64,000 nucleotides of DNA from Pseudomonas vanderleydeniana (GCF_014268755.2 NZ_CP077093.1:1786001-1850000); one strand, 5' to 3'. Positions 22,035 through 31,196 are shown, numbered from the stretch's first letter. Made by a program: numbers and translations. Notes: generated by a model from the sequence alone, not told the origin.

Positions 22035-22475
22035 GGCCTGGCCGTCTCCCACGGTGACCGCGCCAGGTTCTTACCTTGTGGGAGCCAACTGTCTTTAACT
22101 CACCGCCGATAAGCGGTAGAGAACTCCCTGCCCTCTTCGCGGATAAATCCGGCTCCCACGGTACCGTGCTGAACACAAATCTTGTGATCGACGCAAACTG
22201 TGGGAGCAGGCGGTCCGGCGCCCCGGTTTATCCGCGAACCGCCAACGGCGGAAGTGCTTCAGGCGCCGCAGAACCGTGGGAGCCGGATTCATCCGCGAAA
22301 CAGGCGACGCATCTTTTCAGAAAGACCTCGTTATCGTTCTTCGCGGCGGTCCGACGCATCGGTCACTCCGGCTCCCACAGTGTCAGCGTCGTTCGCAGGA
22401 TTCATGCACGGCGCGAGCGCTTGTGGGAGCCGGATTGACCGAGGCTTCGGATCGCCGCGCACGGGGTACCCAGTC
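22035..22475. repeat. cluster of about six REP elements (no gene)
   Basis: This 440-base gap holds no credible gene. REP arms of the GGAGCCGGATTTATCCGCG family occur at about 22076-22086, 22134-22161 (inverted), 22198-22239, 22273-22299, 22339-22380 (inverted) and 22420-22450. Several are degraded. They separate convergent genes (flavin monooxygenase and DUF4917), where transcription ends from both sides. Confidence 0.8.
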
Positions 22476-23486
22476 CTAACTGACACCCTCGGGAGCCACC
22501 AGCAGCGCCGGATCACCCAGCGGATGGCTCTTGGCATCGAAGAAACGCAGGCTCACGTCATGGCCGACGAACAGCTTTGCGTAGTGACGCTTCTGGTGCT
22601 GGATGAACGCCTTGCTGCGCGGATAGATCGAGATCACCAGGGTCTCGATGCCAGCATCGAGCACGGCCTGGACGATGTGCTGGTCCTGCTCGCCGAGGCT
22701 GTGGCCGAAAACACACAGGGCACCCTGGTGCTGGCACAGCTGACCGTAGCAGTACGACAGGTAGTCCGAGTTGCGGATCGCCTTGAGCTTGTCCTCGGCG
22801 TTGCCCTCGCTGACGAACAGCGGCACGTCGCCCAGCGCGTTGACCGCGAAGCTGCCCAGCAGGGTACTTTCCGAGGACAGCAGCTTGCGTGTGCTGCCAT
22901 CGATGTTCTTCACCAGGTGCAGGCCACCGTGCAGGTAGAGGATGCGCGTGCCCTGGGTCTCGGTATTGCCCAGGTCGAACGTCGCTTCGCCGTTCCAGAA
23001 CAGGTCCTTGAATGGCTGAGGAGCCTGCATGATCGCCCAGTAGTTGAGCAGGTCGTAGTTGGTGGAGTAGAGCGTGCGGTAGTTGCCCAGTTCGGCGTTG
23101 ATCCGCGCCAGGCTCTCGGGGCGCACCCGCTTCCAGGGAATGTGCACGCCGCGCACGGCGTGGATCAACGCTTCCTTGATCGCGAAGTAGCGATTGCGCG
23201 GTGACGACGAGCTGATTGAGAGGGCGGCGTTGACCTTGATGGTGTTCTTCAGCGCGCTGAGCACCTGCTCGAAGTTGCTCGTCTCCAGGGTCTTGAACAC
23301 GGCCAGTTCGCTCAGCCCCAGTGGGCGATTTTTCGTGCGCTGGGCGTTCTCGAACAGTGAGTCGTAGGAAAAGCCCGGCCACACCGCCAGGCTCGCACCG
23401 TTGCCGATCAGCAGCCCGGTGCACGGGATCTCGGTACGCACGGCGTTCCAGTCTTCAAGTTCGGCGTCAAATTCCTGGAATTCCAT
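22476..23486 (-). CDS. DUF4917 family protein, SIR2-like fold
   Basis: This 336-residue protein resembles the SIR2-like group by motif order: 'LLIGNGASLAVWPGF' (Gly28-Asn-Gly-Ala-Ser32) as the NAD-binding loop, 'LYSTNYDLLNYW' (Ser141-Asp145), 'YLHGGLHL' (His186), and 'CVFGHSLGEQDQHI' (261-271). I recall DUF4917 as its family name. SIR2-like domains of this layout occur in NAD-depleting anti-phage proteins as well as in housekeeping genes. No partner effector or nuclease gene is adjacent. ATG 23486 was chosen over an upstream TTG. It has its own promoter region and is convergent with the CDPS gene set. The function is unknown. Confidence 0.75.
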   Translation of the reverse strand: MEFQEFDAELEDWNAVRTEIPCTGLLIGNGASLAVWPGFSYDSLFENAQRTKNRPLGLSELAVFKTLETSNFEQVLSALKNTIKVNAALSISSSSPRNRYFAIKEALIHAVRGVHIPWKRVRPESLARINAELGNYRTLYSTNYDLLNYWAIMQAPQPFKDLFWNGEATFDLGNTETQGTRILYLHGGLHLVKNIDGSTRKLLSSESTLLGSFAVNALGDVPLFVSEGNAEDKLKAIRNSDYLSYCYGQLCQHQGALCVFGHSLGEQDQHIVQAVLDAGIETLVISIYPRSKAFIQHQKRHYAKLFVGHDVSLRFFDAKSHPLGDPALLVAPEGVS

Positions 23487-23639
23487 AATCGCTATTCGTC
23501 GTCTCAAGGCAGAAGGTGGACAGACGGCGACTTTATCACGACCCGGCGTTGAGCCAGATCAACAACCGGCCGGAGCAGGCGGTCGATGCTGTGCTCATCG
23601 CGGGGCAGGCAGCCCCGGTCAACGCCGAGAGGGTTCGTC

Positions 23640-24788
23640 ATGAGCAGTACATTTTTCATTCCCGCCGTGAACATCATGGGTATCGATTGCCTGGACGAGG
23701 CCATGGACGCCATCCGCAATCATGGCTTTCGCAAGGCGTTGATCGTGACCGATGCCGGGCTGGCGAAGGCCGGCGTGGCGATGCGGATCGCCGAGGCGCT
23801 GGCGCTGCGCGATATCGATTCGTTGATCTTCGATGGGGCCAAGCCCAACCCGAGCATCGCCAACGTCGAGCAGGGCCTGGCTGCGCTGAAGGACGGCAAG
23901 TGTGATTTCGTGGTGTCGCTGGGCGGTGGTTCGCCCCATGACTGTGCCAAGGGCATCGCGCTGTGTGCCACCAACGGTGGGCATATCCGTGACTACGAAG
24001 GTGTCGATCGCTCGGCCAAGCCGCAGTTGCCGCTGGTGGCGATCAATACCACGGCCGGTACGGCCAGCGAGATGACCCGTTTCTGCATCATCACCGACGA
24101 ATCGCGACATGTGAAAATGGCCATCGTCGATCGCAATGTCACGCCGCTGCTGTCGGTCAACGACCCGGCCCTGATGGTGGCCATGCCCAAGGGGCTGACG
24201 GCGGCGACCGGCATGGATGCCCTGACCCACGCGATCGAGGCCTACGTCTCGACGGCAGCCTCGCCGATCACCGATGCCTGCGCGATCAAGGCCATCGAGC
24301 TGATCAGCGCCAACCTGCGGCTGGCGGTACGTGACGGCAGCGACCTGAAGGCCCGGGAAAACATGGCCTATGCGCAGTTCCTCGCGGGGATGGCGTTCAA
24401 CAACGCCTCGCTGGGGTACGTGCATGCCATGGCGCATCAACTGGGTGGTTTCTATGACCTGCCCCATGGGGTCTGCAACGCGGTGTTGCTGCCTCACGTG
24501 CAAACGTTCAATGCGTCGGTCTGCCCACGGCGGCTGGCGGATGTGGCCCGGGCGCTGGGTACCGATATCGCCGGCCTGAGTCCGGAGGAGGCTGCCCAGG
24601 CCGCCATCACGGCGATCCGCAGCCTGGCCAGGGATGTGGAAATCCCTGCCGGCCTGCGCGAGTTGGGGGCCAAGTTGCAGGATATCCCGGTGTTGGCGGC
24701 CAATGCCCTCAAGGATGCCTGCGGCCTGACCAACCCGCGTGCGGCGGATCAGCGGCAGATCGAGGAAATCTTCCGTAATGCGTTCTAG
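23640..24788 (+). CDS. iron-containing alcohol dehydrogenase
   Basis: This 382-residue group III alcohol dehydrogenase interconverts alcohols and aldehydes with NAD(H). The N-terminal domain has the NAD loop '[18 protein letters not shown]' (about 91-108). The metal site is spread over '[12 protein letters not shown]' (Asp, His), '[12 protein letters not shown]' (His) and '[14 protein letters not shown]' (His). It resembles the YiaY/AdhB/ErcA size class. ATG 23640 follows GAGAGGG. It stands alone between a divergent SIR2-like gene and a convergent DMT gene, so the alcohol used cannot be inferred from its neighbours. Confidence 0.9.
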   Translation: MSSTFFIPAVNIMGIDCLDEAMDAIRNHGFRKALIVTDAGLAKAGVAMRIAEALALRDIDSLIFDGAKPNPSIANVEQGLAALKDGKCDFVVSLGGGSPHDCAKGIALCATNGGHIRDYEGVDRSAKPQLPLVAINTTAGTASEMTRFCIITDESRHVKMAIVDRNVTPLLSVNDPALMVAMPKGLTAATGMDALTHAIEAYVSTAASPITDACAIKAIELISANLRLAVRDGSDLKARENMAYAQFLAGMAFNNASLGYVHAMAHQLGGFYDLPHGVCNAVLLPHVQTFNASVCPRRLADVARALGTDIAGLSPEEAAQAAITAIRSLARDVEIPAGLRELGAKLQDIPVLAANALKDACGLTNPRAADQRQIEEIFRNAF

Positions 24789-24791
24789 CCG

Positions 24792-25298
24792 CTAGCGGTC
24801 AGTCTGGAGTCGTGCGCTGGCCGCTGTGCCGGCGACGACGCCCGGGCCGAGTTGCACCGTCAGCACGCCGGCAATCAGCAGCAGCGCTCCGATCAGGCGC
24901 ACGCCGTCGACAGGACGCGCTGCCAGTCCGAACAGGCCGAAATGATCCAGGGCCAGTGAGGCGATCACTTGCCCGGCCAGCGCCAGGGCAATGAATCCGC
25001 CGGCCCCCAGCCGTGGCACCAGCAGCACCGCCAGGGCCACGAAACACACCCCGAATACCCCTCCGAGCCAGACCCAGGCCGGTGCCTTGGCAGCGAAGGC
25101 GAGGCTTGGCAAGGGCAGGCGCAGGGCGAGCATCACCGGCAGCAGCACCGCGAGGCTGACCAGCAGCGAGGCCAGGGTGGCCCACAACGGATGGCCGAGG
25201 CCCCGTCCCAGATGGGCATTGATCGCACCCTGGAAGGGCACGACGGCGCCCGCGATAGCAGCCAGCGCCAACAGTCCGAGTCCACTCAAGCTATTCAT
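24792..25298 (-). CDS. DMT superfamily membrane protein (DUF606/YdcZ-like)
   Basis: This 168-residue protein has five or so hydrophobic helices and the pattern of the short DMT transporters ('GAVVPFQGAINAHLGRGLGH' near the start). It is an inner-membrane protein probably moving a small organic solute. ATG 25298 was preferred over the ATG 6 bases upstream because TTGGAGA then has correct spacing. A LysR gene is divergent, 101 bases away, and probably controls it. The substrate is unknown. Confidence 0.8.
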   Translation of the reverse strand: MNSLSGLGLLALAAIAGAVVPFQGAINAHLGRGLGHPLWATLASLLVSLAVLLPVMLALRLPLPSLAFAAKAPAWVWLGGVFGVCFVALAVLLVPRLGAGGFIALALAGQVIASLALDHFGLFGLAARPVDGVRLIGALLLIAGVLTVQLGPGVVAGTAASARLQTDR

Positions 25299-25399
25299 GT
25301 GCATTCTCCAACAGGTATCACCAGGATCGAGCGGTTGCTTTCGAGAGAATGCTAGGGTATTCGTCGTGGAAATTTAAATTCTAAGAAAGTATTCAGAGC
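25299..25399. promoter_or_regulatory. shared control region of DMT and LysR genes
   Basis: The 101-base divergent gap contains an AT-rich palindrome, GAAATTTAAATTC at 25369-25381, and an inverted pair GCATTCTC / GAGAGAATGC. Both are candidate LysR operator parts. No promoter hexamers were assigned. Confidence 0.4.
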
Positions 25400-26314
25400 A
25401 TGCATGAGATGAATGATCTTCGTCGTATCGATCTCAACCTGCTGGTGATTCTCGATGCGCTGCTTGCCGAACGACATGTCACCCGGGCCGCCGAGCGTCT
25501 GCACCTGAGCCAGCCAGCGGTCAGCCATGCCCTGGCCCGGCTGCGCGACCTGCTCGGCGACCCGCTGCTGGTGCGCGCCGGTGGTGCGCTGGTGCCCACG
25601 GCGCGGGCGCTGGAGCTGGCACAGCCGCTGCGCGAGACCCTGGAGCGGGTGCAGGACCTGCTGGCGCCGGCGGGATTCGACCCGGCGTCGGCCAACCGTA
25701 CCTTTCGACTGGCGATGTCGGATTATGGCGCCGCGATGCTGCTGCCGGGGCTGGTGCCGATCCTGCGCAGCCAGGCACCGGGGATCGACCTGCAGATCAC
25801 CCAGGCGAGCCGCGAGGGCATGCTCGAATTGCTGCTCAATGGCGATATCGACGCCGCGGCCGGGGTCTTTCCCGACCTGTCGCCGCAACTGCGCAGTGTC
25901 CATCTGTTTCGCGAGCGCTATGCCTGCCTGGTGGACCGCCAGAGCCTGGCCGGGCAGGGTGGGCTCGATCTGGCCGACTATCTGTCAAGGCCCCATGTGC
26001 TGCTGGAGATGCGTGGCAGCGGCACGGCGGAAATCGAGCGGGCGTTGAGCGCGATCCACCAGCGACGCCGGGTGGCGATCAGCCTGCCGCACTGGAGCGT
26101 GGCACCGCGGCTGATCGTCGGTACCGACCTGGTGCTGACCGTGGCCGCGCGCAACCTGCGGACGATCGACGAACAGCGGCTGGTGGTGTTGCCACCGCCG
26201 TTCGAGATTCCGGAGTTCGATTTCATTTTCGTCTGGCACACGCGCCGGGAAGGCGACCAGGCCCTGAAGTGGCTACGCGAGAAGATGCAGGCGGTTGCCC
26301 AGGTGTCCGACTGA
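25400..26314 (+). CDS. LysR-family transcriptional regulator
   Basis: This 304-residue regulator has a helix-turn-helix at about 20-65 ('LHLSQPAVSHALARLRDLLG') and a periplasmic-binding-like effector domain from about 95. The opening 'MNDLRRIDLNLLVILDALLA' is the NodD/NahR-like LysR style. It probably regulates the divergent DMT gene. The start could also be ATG 25409, giving 301 residues; neither start has a strong ribosome binding site. It converges on fumarase, with a bidirectional terminator between. Confidence 0.87.
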   Translation: MHEMNDLRRIDLNLLVILDALLAERHVTRAAERLHLSQPAVSHALARLRDLLGDPLLVRAGGALVPTARALELAQPLRETLERVQDLLAPAGFDPASANRTFRLAMSDYGAAMLLPGLVPILRSQAPGIDLQITQASREGMLELLLNGDIDAAAGVFPDLSPQLRSVHLFRERYACLVDRQSLAGQGGLDLADYLSRPHVLLEMRGSGTAEIERALSAIHQRRRVAISLPHWSVAPRLIVGTDLVLTVAARNLRTIDEQRLVVLPPPFEIPEFDFIFVWHTRREGDQALKWLREKMQAVAQVSD

Positions 26315-26334
26315 GGTTCTTGCGGGCAAAAAAA

Positions 26335-26362
26335 ACGGCCCGGATCAACCGGGCCGTTTTCG
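26335..26362. terminator. bidirectional intrinsic terminator (LysR / fumarase)
   Basis: AACGGCCCGG-ATCAA-CCGGGCCGTT forms a 10-base GC-rich stem flanked by A7 on the left and T4 on the right. It lies between convergent stops at 26314 and 26391. Confidence 0.9.
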
Positions 26363-26390
26363 CATCAACGTCTGCTTGCAGCGAAAGTGC

Positions 26391-27914
26391 TTACTGCACT
26401 TCGACTGCCAGGCTGTCGCTGATCTTCTTCTGCCAGATTGCCGGGCCGGTGATGTGCACCGACTCGCCGTTGGTATCGACCGCGACGGTCACCGGCATGT
26501 CCTTGACCTCGAACTCGTAGATCGCTTCCATGCCCAGTTCGGCAAAGGCGACGACCTTGGACTTCTTGATCGCCTGGGCCACCAGGTAGGCAGCGCCGCC
26601 CACGGCCATCAGGTAGACAGCCTTGTGCTCCTTGATTGCCTCGATGGCGGTCGGGCCACGCTCGGACTTGCCGATCATGCCCAGCAGGCCGGTCTGTTCG
26701 AGGATCTGGCGGGTGAACTTGTCCATGCGGGTGGCGGTGGTCGGACCGGCTGGGCCGACGACTTCCTCACGCACCGGATCAACCGGGCCGACGTAGTAGA
26801 TGAAGCGACCCTTGAGGTCGACCGGCAGGCTTTCGCCCTTGTTGAGCATTTCGACCATGCGCTTGTGCGCGGCGTCGCGACCGGTGAGCATCTTGCCGTT
26901 GAGCAGGACGGTTTCGCCCGGCTTCCAGCTCTGCACTTCTTCCGGGGTCAGGGTGTCGAGGTTGACGCGGCGGGCCGATGGACCGGCTTCCCAGACGATT
27001 TCCGGGTAGGCGTCCAGCGATGGCGCCTCCAGTTCGGCCGGGCCGGAGCCGTCGAGCACGAAGTGGGCGTGACGGGTCGCGGCGCAGTTGGGGATCATGC
27101 ACACCGGCAGGGAAGCGGCGTGGGTCGGGTAGTCCATGATCTTCACATCGAGCACGGTGGTCAGGCCACCCAGGCCCTGGGCACCGATGCCCAGCTGGTT
27201 GACCTTCTCGAACAGCTCCAGGCGCAGTTCCTCGATACGGTTCTGCGGGCCACGGGCCTTGAGCTCATGGATGTCGATGGATTCCATCAACACTTCCTTG
27301 GCCATGACGGCGGCCTTCTCGGCGGTACCGCCGATGCCGATGCCGAGCATGCCCGGTGGGCACCAGCCGGCACCCATGGTCGGAACGGTCTTGAGCACCC
27401 AGTCGACGATCGAGTCGGACGGGTTGAGCATGGCCATCTTCGATTTGTTCTCGGAACCGCCGCCCTTGGCTGCCACGTCCACTTCAACGGTGTTGCCCGG
27501 AACGATGGAGTAGTGGATGACCGCGGGGGTGTTGTCCTTGGTGTTCTTGCGGCTGCCGGCCGGGTCGGCCAGGATCGAGGCGCGCAGGACGTTGTCCGGC
27601 AGGTTGTAGGCGCGACGCACACCTTCGTTGATCATGTCGTCCAGGCTCATGGTGGCGCCATCCCAGCGCACGTCCATGCCGACGCGGACAAACACGGTGA
27701 CGATACCGGTGTCCTGGCAGATCGGCCGGTGGCCGGTGGCGCACATGCGCGAGTTGATCAGGATCTGCGCCATGGAGTCACGGGCGGCTGGCGACTCTTC
27801 CCGCAGGTAGGCCTCGTGCATGGCCTGGATGAAATCCACGGGGTGGTAGTAGGAAATGAACTGAAGGGCGTCAGCAACGCTCTGTATCAGGTCGTCTTGC
27901 TTGATCACGGTCAT
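26391..27914 (-). CDS. fumarate hydratase, class I (iron-sulfur)
   Basis: This 507-residue single-chain class I fumarase interconverts fumarate and malate in the TCA cycle using a [4Fe-4S] cluster. The N-terminal catalytic half contains 'SRMCATGHRPICQDTGI' (first cluster cysteine region) and 'CMIPNCAATRHAHFVLDG'. The C-terminal Fe-S hydro-lyase beta half contains 'GPTTATRMDKFTRQILEQTG'. The length agrees with E. coli FumA/FumB-type enzymes (about 550) and the shorter pseudomonad form. ATG 27914 follows GAGGAG; an in-frame extension upstream is not conserved in style. The neighbours (diguanylate cyclase, ferredoxin reductase, enoyl-CoA hydratase, pyruvate kinase) match the P. aeruginosa PA4329-PA4333 order from memory. 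Confidence 0.93.
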   Translation of the reverse strand: MTVIKQDDLIQSVADALQFISYYHPVDFIQAMHEAYLREESPAARDSMAQILINSRMCATGHRPICQDTGIVTVFVRVGMDVRWDGATMSLDDMINEGVRRAYNLPDNVLRASILADPAGSRKNTKDNTPAVIHYSIVPGNTVEVDVAAKGGGSENKSKMAMLNPSDSIVDWVLKTVPTMGAGWCPPGMLGIGIGGTAEKAAVMAKEVLMESIDIHELKARGPQNRIEELRLELFEKVNQLGIGAQGLGGLTTVLDVKIMDYPTHAASLPVCMIPNCAATRHAHFVLDGSGPAELEAPSLDAYPEIVWEAGPSARRVNLDTLTPEEVQSWKPGETVLLNGKMLTGRDAAHKRMVEMLNKGESLPVDLKGRFIYYVGPVDPVREEVVGPAGPTTATRMDKFTRQILEQTGLLGMIGKSERGPTAIEAIKEHKAVYLMAVGGAAYLVAQAIKKSKVVAFAELGMEAIYEFEVKDMPVTVAVDTNGESVHITGPAIWQKKISDSLAVEVQ

Positions 27915-28101
27915 GGGTCGCGCTCCTCTATAAAGACGGGAACATTTAAGTAAGGTGTTTGCGACCTTTTTGCATCTGGTCTGTCGAAAACATCTTTTGA
28001 GGCAGGCCGGGCACGCGGGGCCGGCACAAAAACGGCGCGGCAGTATAACCCGCCCAGCGGCCGGGCACATCCGTCAGTGGTCAAACCATGGTCGGGTGGT
28101 T

Positions 28102-28120
28102 CTCGGCACCGTTCTTGCGT
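28102..28120 (+). promoter_or_regulatory. candidate sigma-54 promoter before the diguanylate cyclase gene
   Basis: CTCGGCACCGTTCTTGCGT has GG and GC separated by exactly 10 bases and matches TGGCAC-N5-TTGC with one mismatch. It lies about 100 bases upstream of the ATG at 28218. No enhancer-binding protein site was identified. Confidence 0.4.
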
Positions 28121-28217
28121 CCTGATACAGCGGAGGCTGTACAGTTGTGAAAATTGAATGGTTATTTTTGATCCGGATCACTAGAGTGGCAAGTGGCCTG
28201 TACGGGAAGGAAGTCCC

Positions 28218-29354
28218 ATGAGCCCTCAGCGCACGGTGAGTCATAGATTGACCCATAAAGCCATACAGAGTCTTTTACGCAAGCGTTTCGCCCTGGCTGC
28301 CGGTACCTACGGACTGGCATTGATGTTGTTCTGGGCGGCGATTTTTACCGGTTACCATCGGGCCAGCCTGGCCCAGGGCCTGGTCACTACCGGCTTGGTG
28401 GTCGCCAGCCAGGCCGTGCTCGGCTGGTTGTTCCTCAGCGGCCGCAACCTGCGTTTTCGCGACCCCAGCCTGACCGAGTTCCAGGTGCTGCTGGGGCTGG
28501 CCTGGCAAACCTGGATGATGGCCAGCCTTGAGCAGGCCCGGGGCACCTTTCTGGTGTTCTATCCGCTGATTCTATTGTTCGGGCTGTTTCACCTGCCGCG
28601 CCGCAAGTTCGTGCGCTGTGCGGTGTTGGTGTTCTTCAGCTTTGCCGCGCTCAATCTGTGGGAGGGTTACCAGTTCCGCTTGCCCGATCCGGGTCTGGCG
28701 GCCCTGCAGGTGGGCGTGTTGTTCGTGGTGCTGGCCTGGCTGTGCCTGTATGCGAGCTACGTACAGGCCTCGCGCCTGCGCATGCGCCAGCGACGGTTCG
28801 CCCTGCAGGCGCACCAGGACACCTTGCGCGGCATGATGCGCCAACTGGAAGACCTGGTGGCCACCGACGAGCTGACCGGCCTCTATAACCGCAGGCACTT
28901 CCTGCGGCTGGCGTCGCGTGAACTGGAACTGATGGAGCCGGGCACGATCCATGGCCTGGCGTTGATCGATCTCGACCACTTCAAGCGTATCAATGATGTG
29001 CACGGGCATGCGGCAGGCGACCAGGTCTTGCAGGCCTTTGCCGGCGTGGCCGGGGCCTGCGTGCGCGAGGGCGATGTGCTGGCCCGCTACGGTGGCGAGG
29101 AGTTCGTGCTGCTGCTGCCCAATGCCGATCCCGATCGCCTGACGGCCTGTTGCGAGCGCTTGCGGCTGGCGTTCACCCAGGTCGAGCTGGTCGGGCTGGC
29201 GGTCGGTAACCTGAGCCTTTCGGTGGGCATGACCCTGGTTTGCGAAGACGACGATCTCGATGACGCCTTGCAGAGTGCCGACCAGGCGCTCTACCGCGCC
29301 AAGCGGGACGGTCGCAATCGCTGCTGCGCCGCCTGGGAATTCAGTGATGCCTGA
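28218..29354 (+). CDS. membrane diguanylate cyclase (SadC-like)
   Basis: This 378-residue inner-membrane enzyme makes cyclic di-GMP from two GTP. The N-terminal half has about five or six hydrophobic helices (roughly 24-185), followed by a short linker and a GGDEF domain (215-375). The active site is an intact 'GGEEF' at 292-296, and the allosteric I-site RxxD (Arg283-Asp286) sits five residues before it, so product inhibition is likely. By position, next to fumarase and a ferredoxin reductase, it corresponds to P. aeruginosa SadC, which promotes surface attachment. ATG 28218 follows GGAAGG. Its 3' end overlaps the ferredoxin reductase gene by 8 bases. Confidence 0.92.
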   Translation: MSPQRTVSHRLTHKAIQSLLRKRFALAAGTYGLALMLFWAAIFTGYHRASLAQGLVTTGLVVASQAVLGWLFLSGRNLRFRDPSLTEFQVLLGLAWQTWMMASLEQARGTFLVFYPLILLFGLFHLPRRKFVRCAVLVFFSFAALNLWEGYQFRLPDPGLAALQVGVLFVVLAWLCLYASYVQASRLRMRQRRFALQAHQDTLRGMMRQLEDLVATDELTGLYNRRHFLRLASRELELMEPGTIHGLALIDLDHFKRINDVHGHAAGDQVLQAFAGVAGACVREGDVLARYGGEEFVLLLPNADPDRLTACCERLRLAFTQVELVGLAVGNLSLSVGMTLVCEDDDLDDALQSADQALYRAKRDGRNRCCAAWEFSDA

Positions 29355-30285
29355 GCTGCGGGTTGGCGAGCGAAGCTGGTCGGTGGCCACGGGTAGCAAC
29401 CTGCTCGATGCCCTGAACCAGGCCGGTGTCCGGGTCCCCTACAGTTGTCGGGCCGGGAGCTGCCATGCCTGCCTGGTGCATTGCCTGCAGGGCGAGCCGC
29501 AAGACGATCGACCGGATGCGCTCACTCTTGAGCAGCGCGAGCGTGGCTGGCGCCTGGCCTGTCAGTGCCAGGTGCACGAGGACCTGCGCCTGGCAGTGTT
29601 CGATCCACTGCGTGATGGCATCCCTGCCCAGGTCTGCGAACTTGACTGGTTGAGCCCGACGGTGCTGCGCCTGCGCGTCCTACCGGAGCGGGCCTTGCGT
29701 TATCGTGCCGGCCAGCACCTGGTGTTGTGGACGGCGCAGGGCATTGCCCGGCCCTATTCGCTGGCAAGCCTGCCGCAGGAGGATCGCTATCTGGAGTTCC
29801 ACCTCGATTGCCGCCTGCCCGGCGAGTTTTGCGACGCGGCCCGGGGCTTCAGCGTGGGAGAGGTGATTCGTCTCGGAGAGCTGCGTGGTGGCGCCTTGCA
29901 CTATGATCCGGACTGGCATGCCAGGCCTCTCTGGCTGCTGGCCGCCGGTACCGGGCTCGGGCCCTTGTGGGGCGTGTTGCGCGAAGCCTTGCGCCAGGGA
30001 CATGAGGGGCCCGTGCGCCTGGTGCACCTGGCCCATGACAGCCGCGAACACTACCTGACTGCCGAGTTGACCGCGCTGGCGGCCCGCCACCCGAATCTCA
30101 CGGTTGAATGCCTCAGTGCTGCCGAACTGCCGGAGTTTCTGGCCAAACTGCGGCTTGTCTCCCGGCAAACCCTGGCCCTACTCTGTGGAGCCCCGACCAG
30201 CGTCGAGGCTTTTGCCCGGCGCCTGTTCCTGGCCGGGCTGCCGCGCAACCAGCTGTTGGCGGATGTGTTCGTGCCACGCGGCTGA
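29347..30285 (+). CDS. 2Fe-2S ferredoxin / ferredoxin-NAD(P)H reductase fusion
   Basis: This 312-residue oxidoreductase has an N-terminal plant-type 2Fe-2S domain with cluster ligands Cys34, Cys39, Cys42 ('YSCRAGSCHACL') and Cys72 ('LACQC'). An FAD-binding domain follows ('ARPYSLAS', about 137-145), then an NAD(P)-binding domain ('LLAAGTGLGPLWG', about 197-210). It has the layout of the reductase components of aromatic oxygenases and of CDP-6-deoxy-glucose reductase. No oxygenase gene is nearby, so the electron acceptor is unknown. Its start overlaps the diguanylate cyclase gene. The same association occurs in other pseudomonads as remembered. Confidence 0.88.
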   Translation: MPELRVGERSWSVATGSNLLDALNQAGVRVPYSCRAGSCHACLVHCLQGEPQDDRPDALTLEQRERGWRLACQCQVHEDLRLAVFDPLRDGIPAQVCELDWLSPTVLRLRVLPERALRYRAGQHLVLWTAQGIARPYSLASLPQEDRYLEFHLDCRLPGEFCDAARGFSVGEVIRLGELRGGALHYDPDWHARPLWLLAAGTGLGPLWGVLREALRQGHEGPVRLVHLAHDSREHYLTAELTALAARHPNLTVECLSAAELPEFLAKLRLVSRQTLALLCGAPTSVEAFARRLFLAGLPRNQLLADVFVPRG

Positions 30286-30355
30286 GCACCTGCCTGCGCG
30301 ATCCGCTCTGTGTGAGTGCAGAGCCGACAACCCTAAAGCCGACAAGAGAGCCGAG

Positions 30356-31105
30356 ATGACTGACGCGATTGTGATTGAGCGCGAAGGCGGTCTGCTGACC
30401 CTGCGCCTGAACCGTGCCGACAAGAAAAATGCCCTGACCCGCGCCATGTACAGCCAATTGGGCCAGGCGTTGCAATTGGCCGACGAGGACCCGGCGGTCA
30501 GGGCGGTGCTGATTCGCGGCAGCGATGAGTGCTTTACCAGTGGCAATGACATCGCCGACTTTCTCGAGGAGCCGCCCAGTGATCTCGACAGCCCGGTCTT
30601 TCATTTCATGCGCAGCCTGCTCGATTGCCGCAAGCCGGTGATCGCTGCCGTGGCGGGGCCGGCGGTGGGGATCGGCACCACGTTGCTGCTGCATTGCGAC
30701 CTGGTCTACGTCAGTGCCGATGCCCGTTTGCGCATGCCGTTCGTCAATCTCGGGTTGTGTCCGGAGTTCGGCTCCAGCCTGTTGCTGCCACGACTGGTCG
30801 GCCCCGCCAGGGCTGCCGGGTTACTGCTGCTGGGTGAGGGTTTCAGTGGGGAACAGGCAGCGGCCTGGGGATTGGCGACGGCGGCTTTGCCGAGCGGAGC
30901 CGAGGCATTGCTCAAGGCCAGGGAAGCCGCCCTGCGTTTCGAACAACTGGCGCCGGAGGCGGTACAGGTCAGCAAGGCGTTGATGAAGGCGCCGGACCGT
31001 GAGCAACTGCGCCAGGTGGTGGAGGCCGAGGGCAAGCTGTTCGTCCAGCGCCTGCGTTCGCCGGAAGCGATCGCTGCGCTTTCAGGGTTCTTGAGCAGGC
31101 GTTGA
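30356..31105 (+). CDS. enoyl-CoA hydratase/isomerase family protein
   Basis: This 249-residue crotonase-fold protein shows the oxyanion-hole loops 'DECFTSGNDIADFL' (about 60-73) and 'AAVAGPAVGIGTTLLLHCD' (about 98-116). It should hydrate or isomerise an acyl-CoA ester. One catalytic glutamate position lies in 'LGLCPEFGSSLLLPRLVG'; the pattern fits the isomerase or generic branch rather than classic FadB-type hydratases. ATG 30356 is preceded by GAGAGCCGAG. It runs in the same direction as the ferredoxin reductase, 70 bases downstream, and converges with pyruvate kinase. Confidence 0.85.
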   Translation: MTDAIVIEREGGLLTLRLNRADKKNALTRAMYSQLGQALQLADEDPAVRAVLIRGSDECFTSGNDIADFLEEPPSDLDSPVFHFMRSLLDCRKPVIAAVAGPAVGIGTTLLLHCDLVYVSADARLRMPFVNLGLCPEFGSSLLLPRLVGPARAAGLLLLGEGFSGEQAAAWGLATAALPSGAEALLKAREAALRFEQLAPEAVQVSKALMKAPDREQLRQVVEAEGKLFVQRLRSPEAIAALSGFLSRR

Positions 31106-31143
31106 GAACGCTGCTGCCCGGCAGGCGTCGTTTCCCAGGCGTA

Positions 31144-31176
31144 AAAAAGCCTCGCTGCGGGTTGCGGCGAGGCTTT
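31144..31176. terminator. bidirectional intrinsic terminator (hydratase / pyruvate kinase)
   Basis: AAAAAGCCTCGC and GCGAGGCTTTT form a stem around a 10-base loop, with A6 and T4 tracts on the two sides. It sits between convergent stops at 31105 and 31197. Confidence 0.88.
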
Positions 31177-31196
31177 TGGTGCAGCGCAGAGGTCAA

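Noticed and set aside
26295..27953. 552-codon plus-strand frame opposite fumarase
   Set aside because: Antisense shadow of the fumarase gene.
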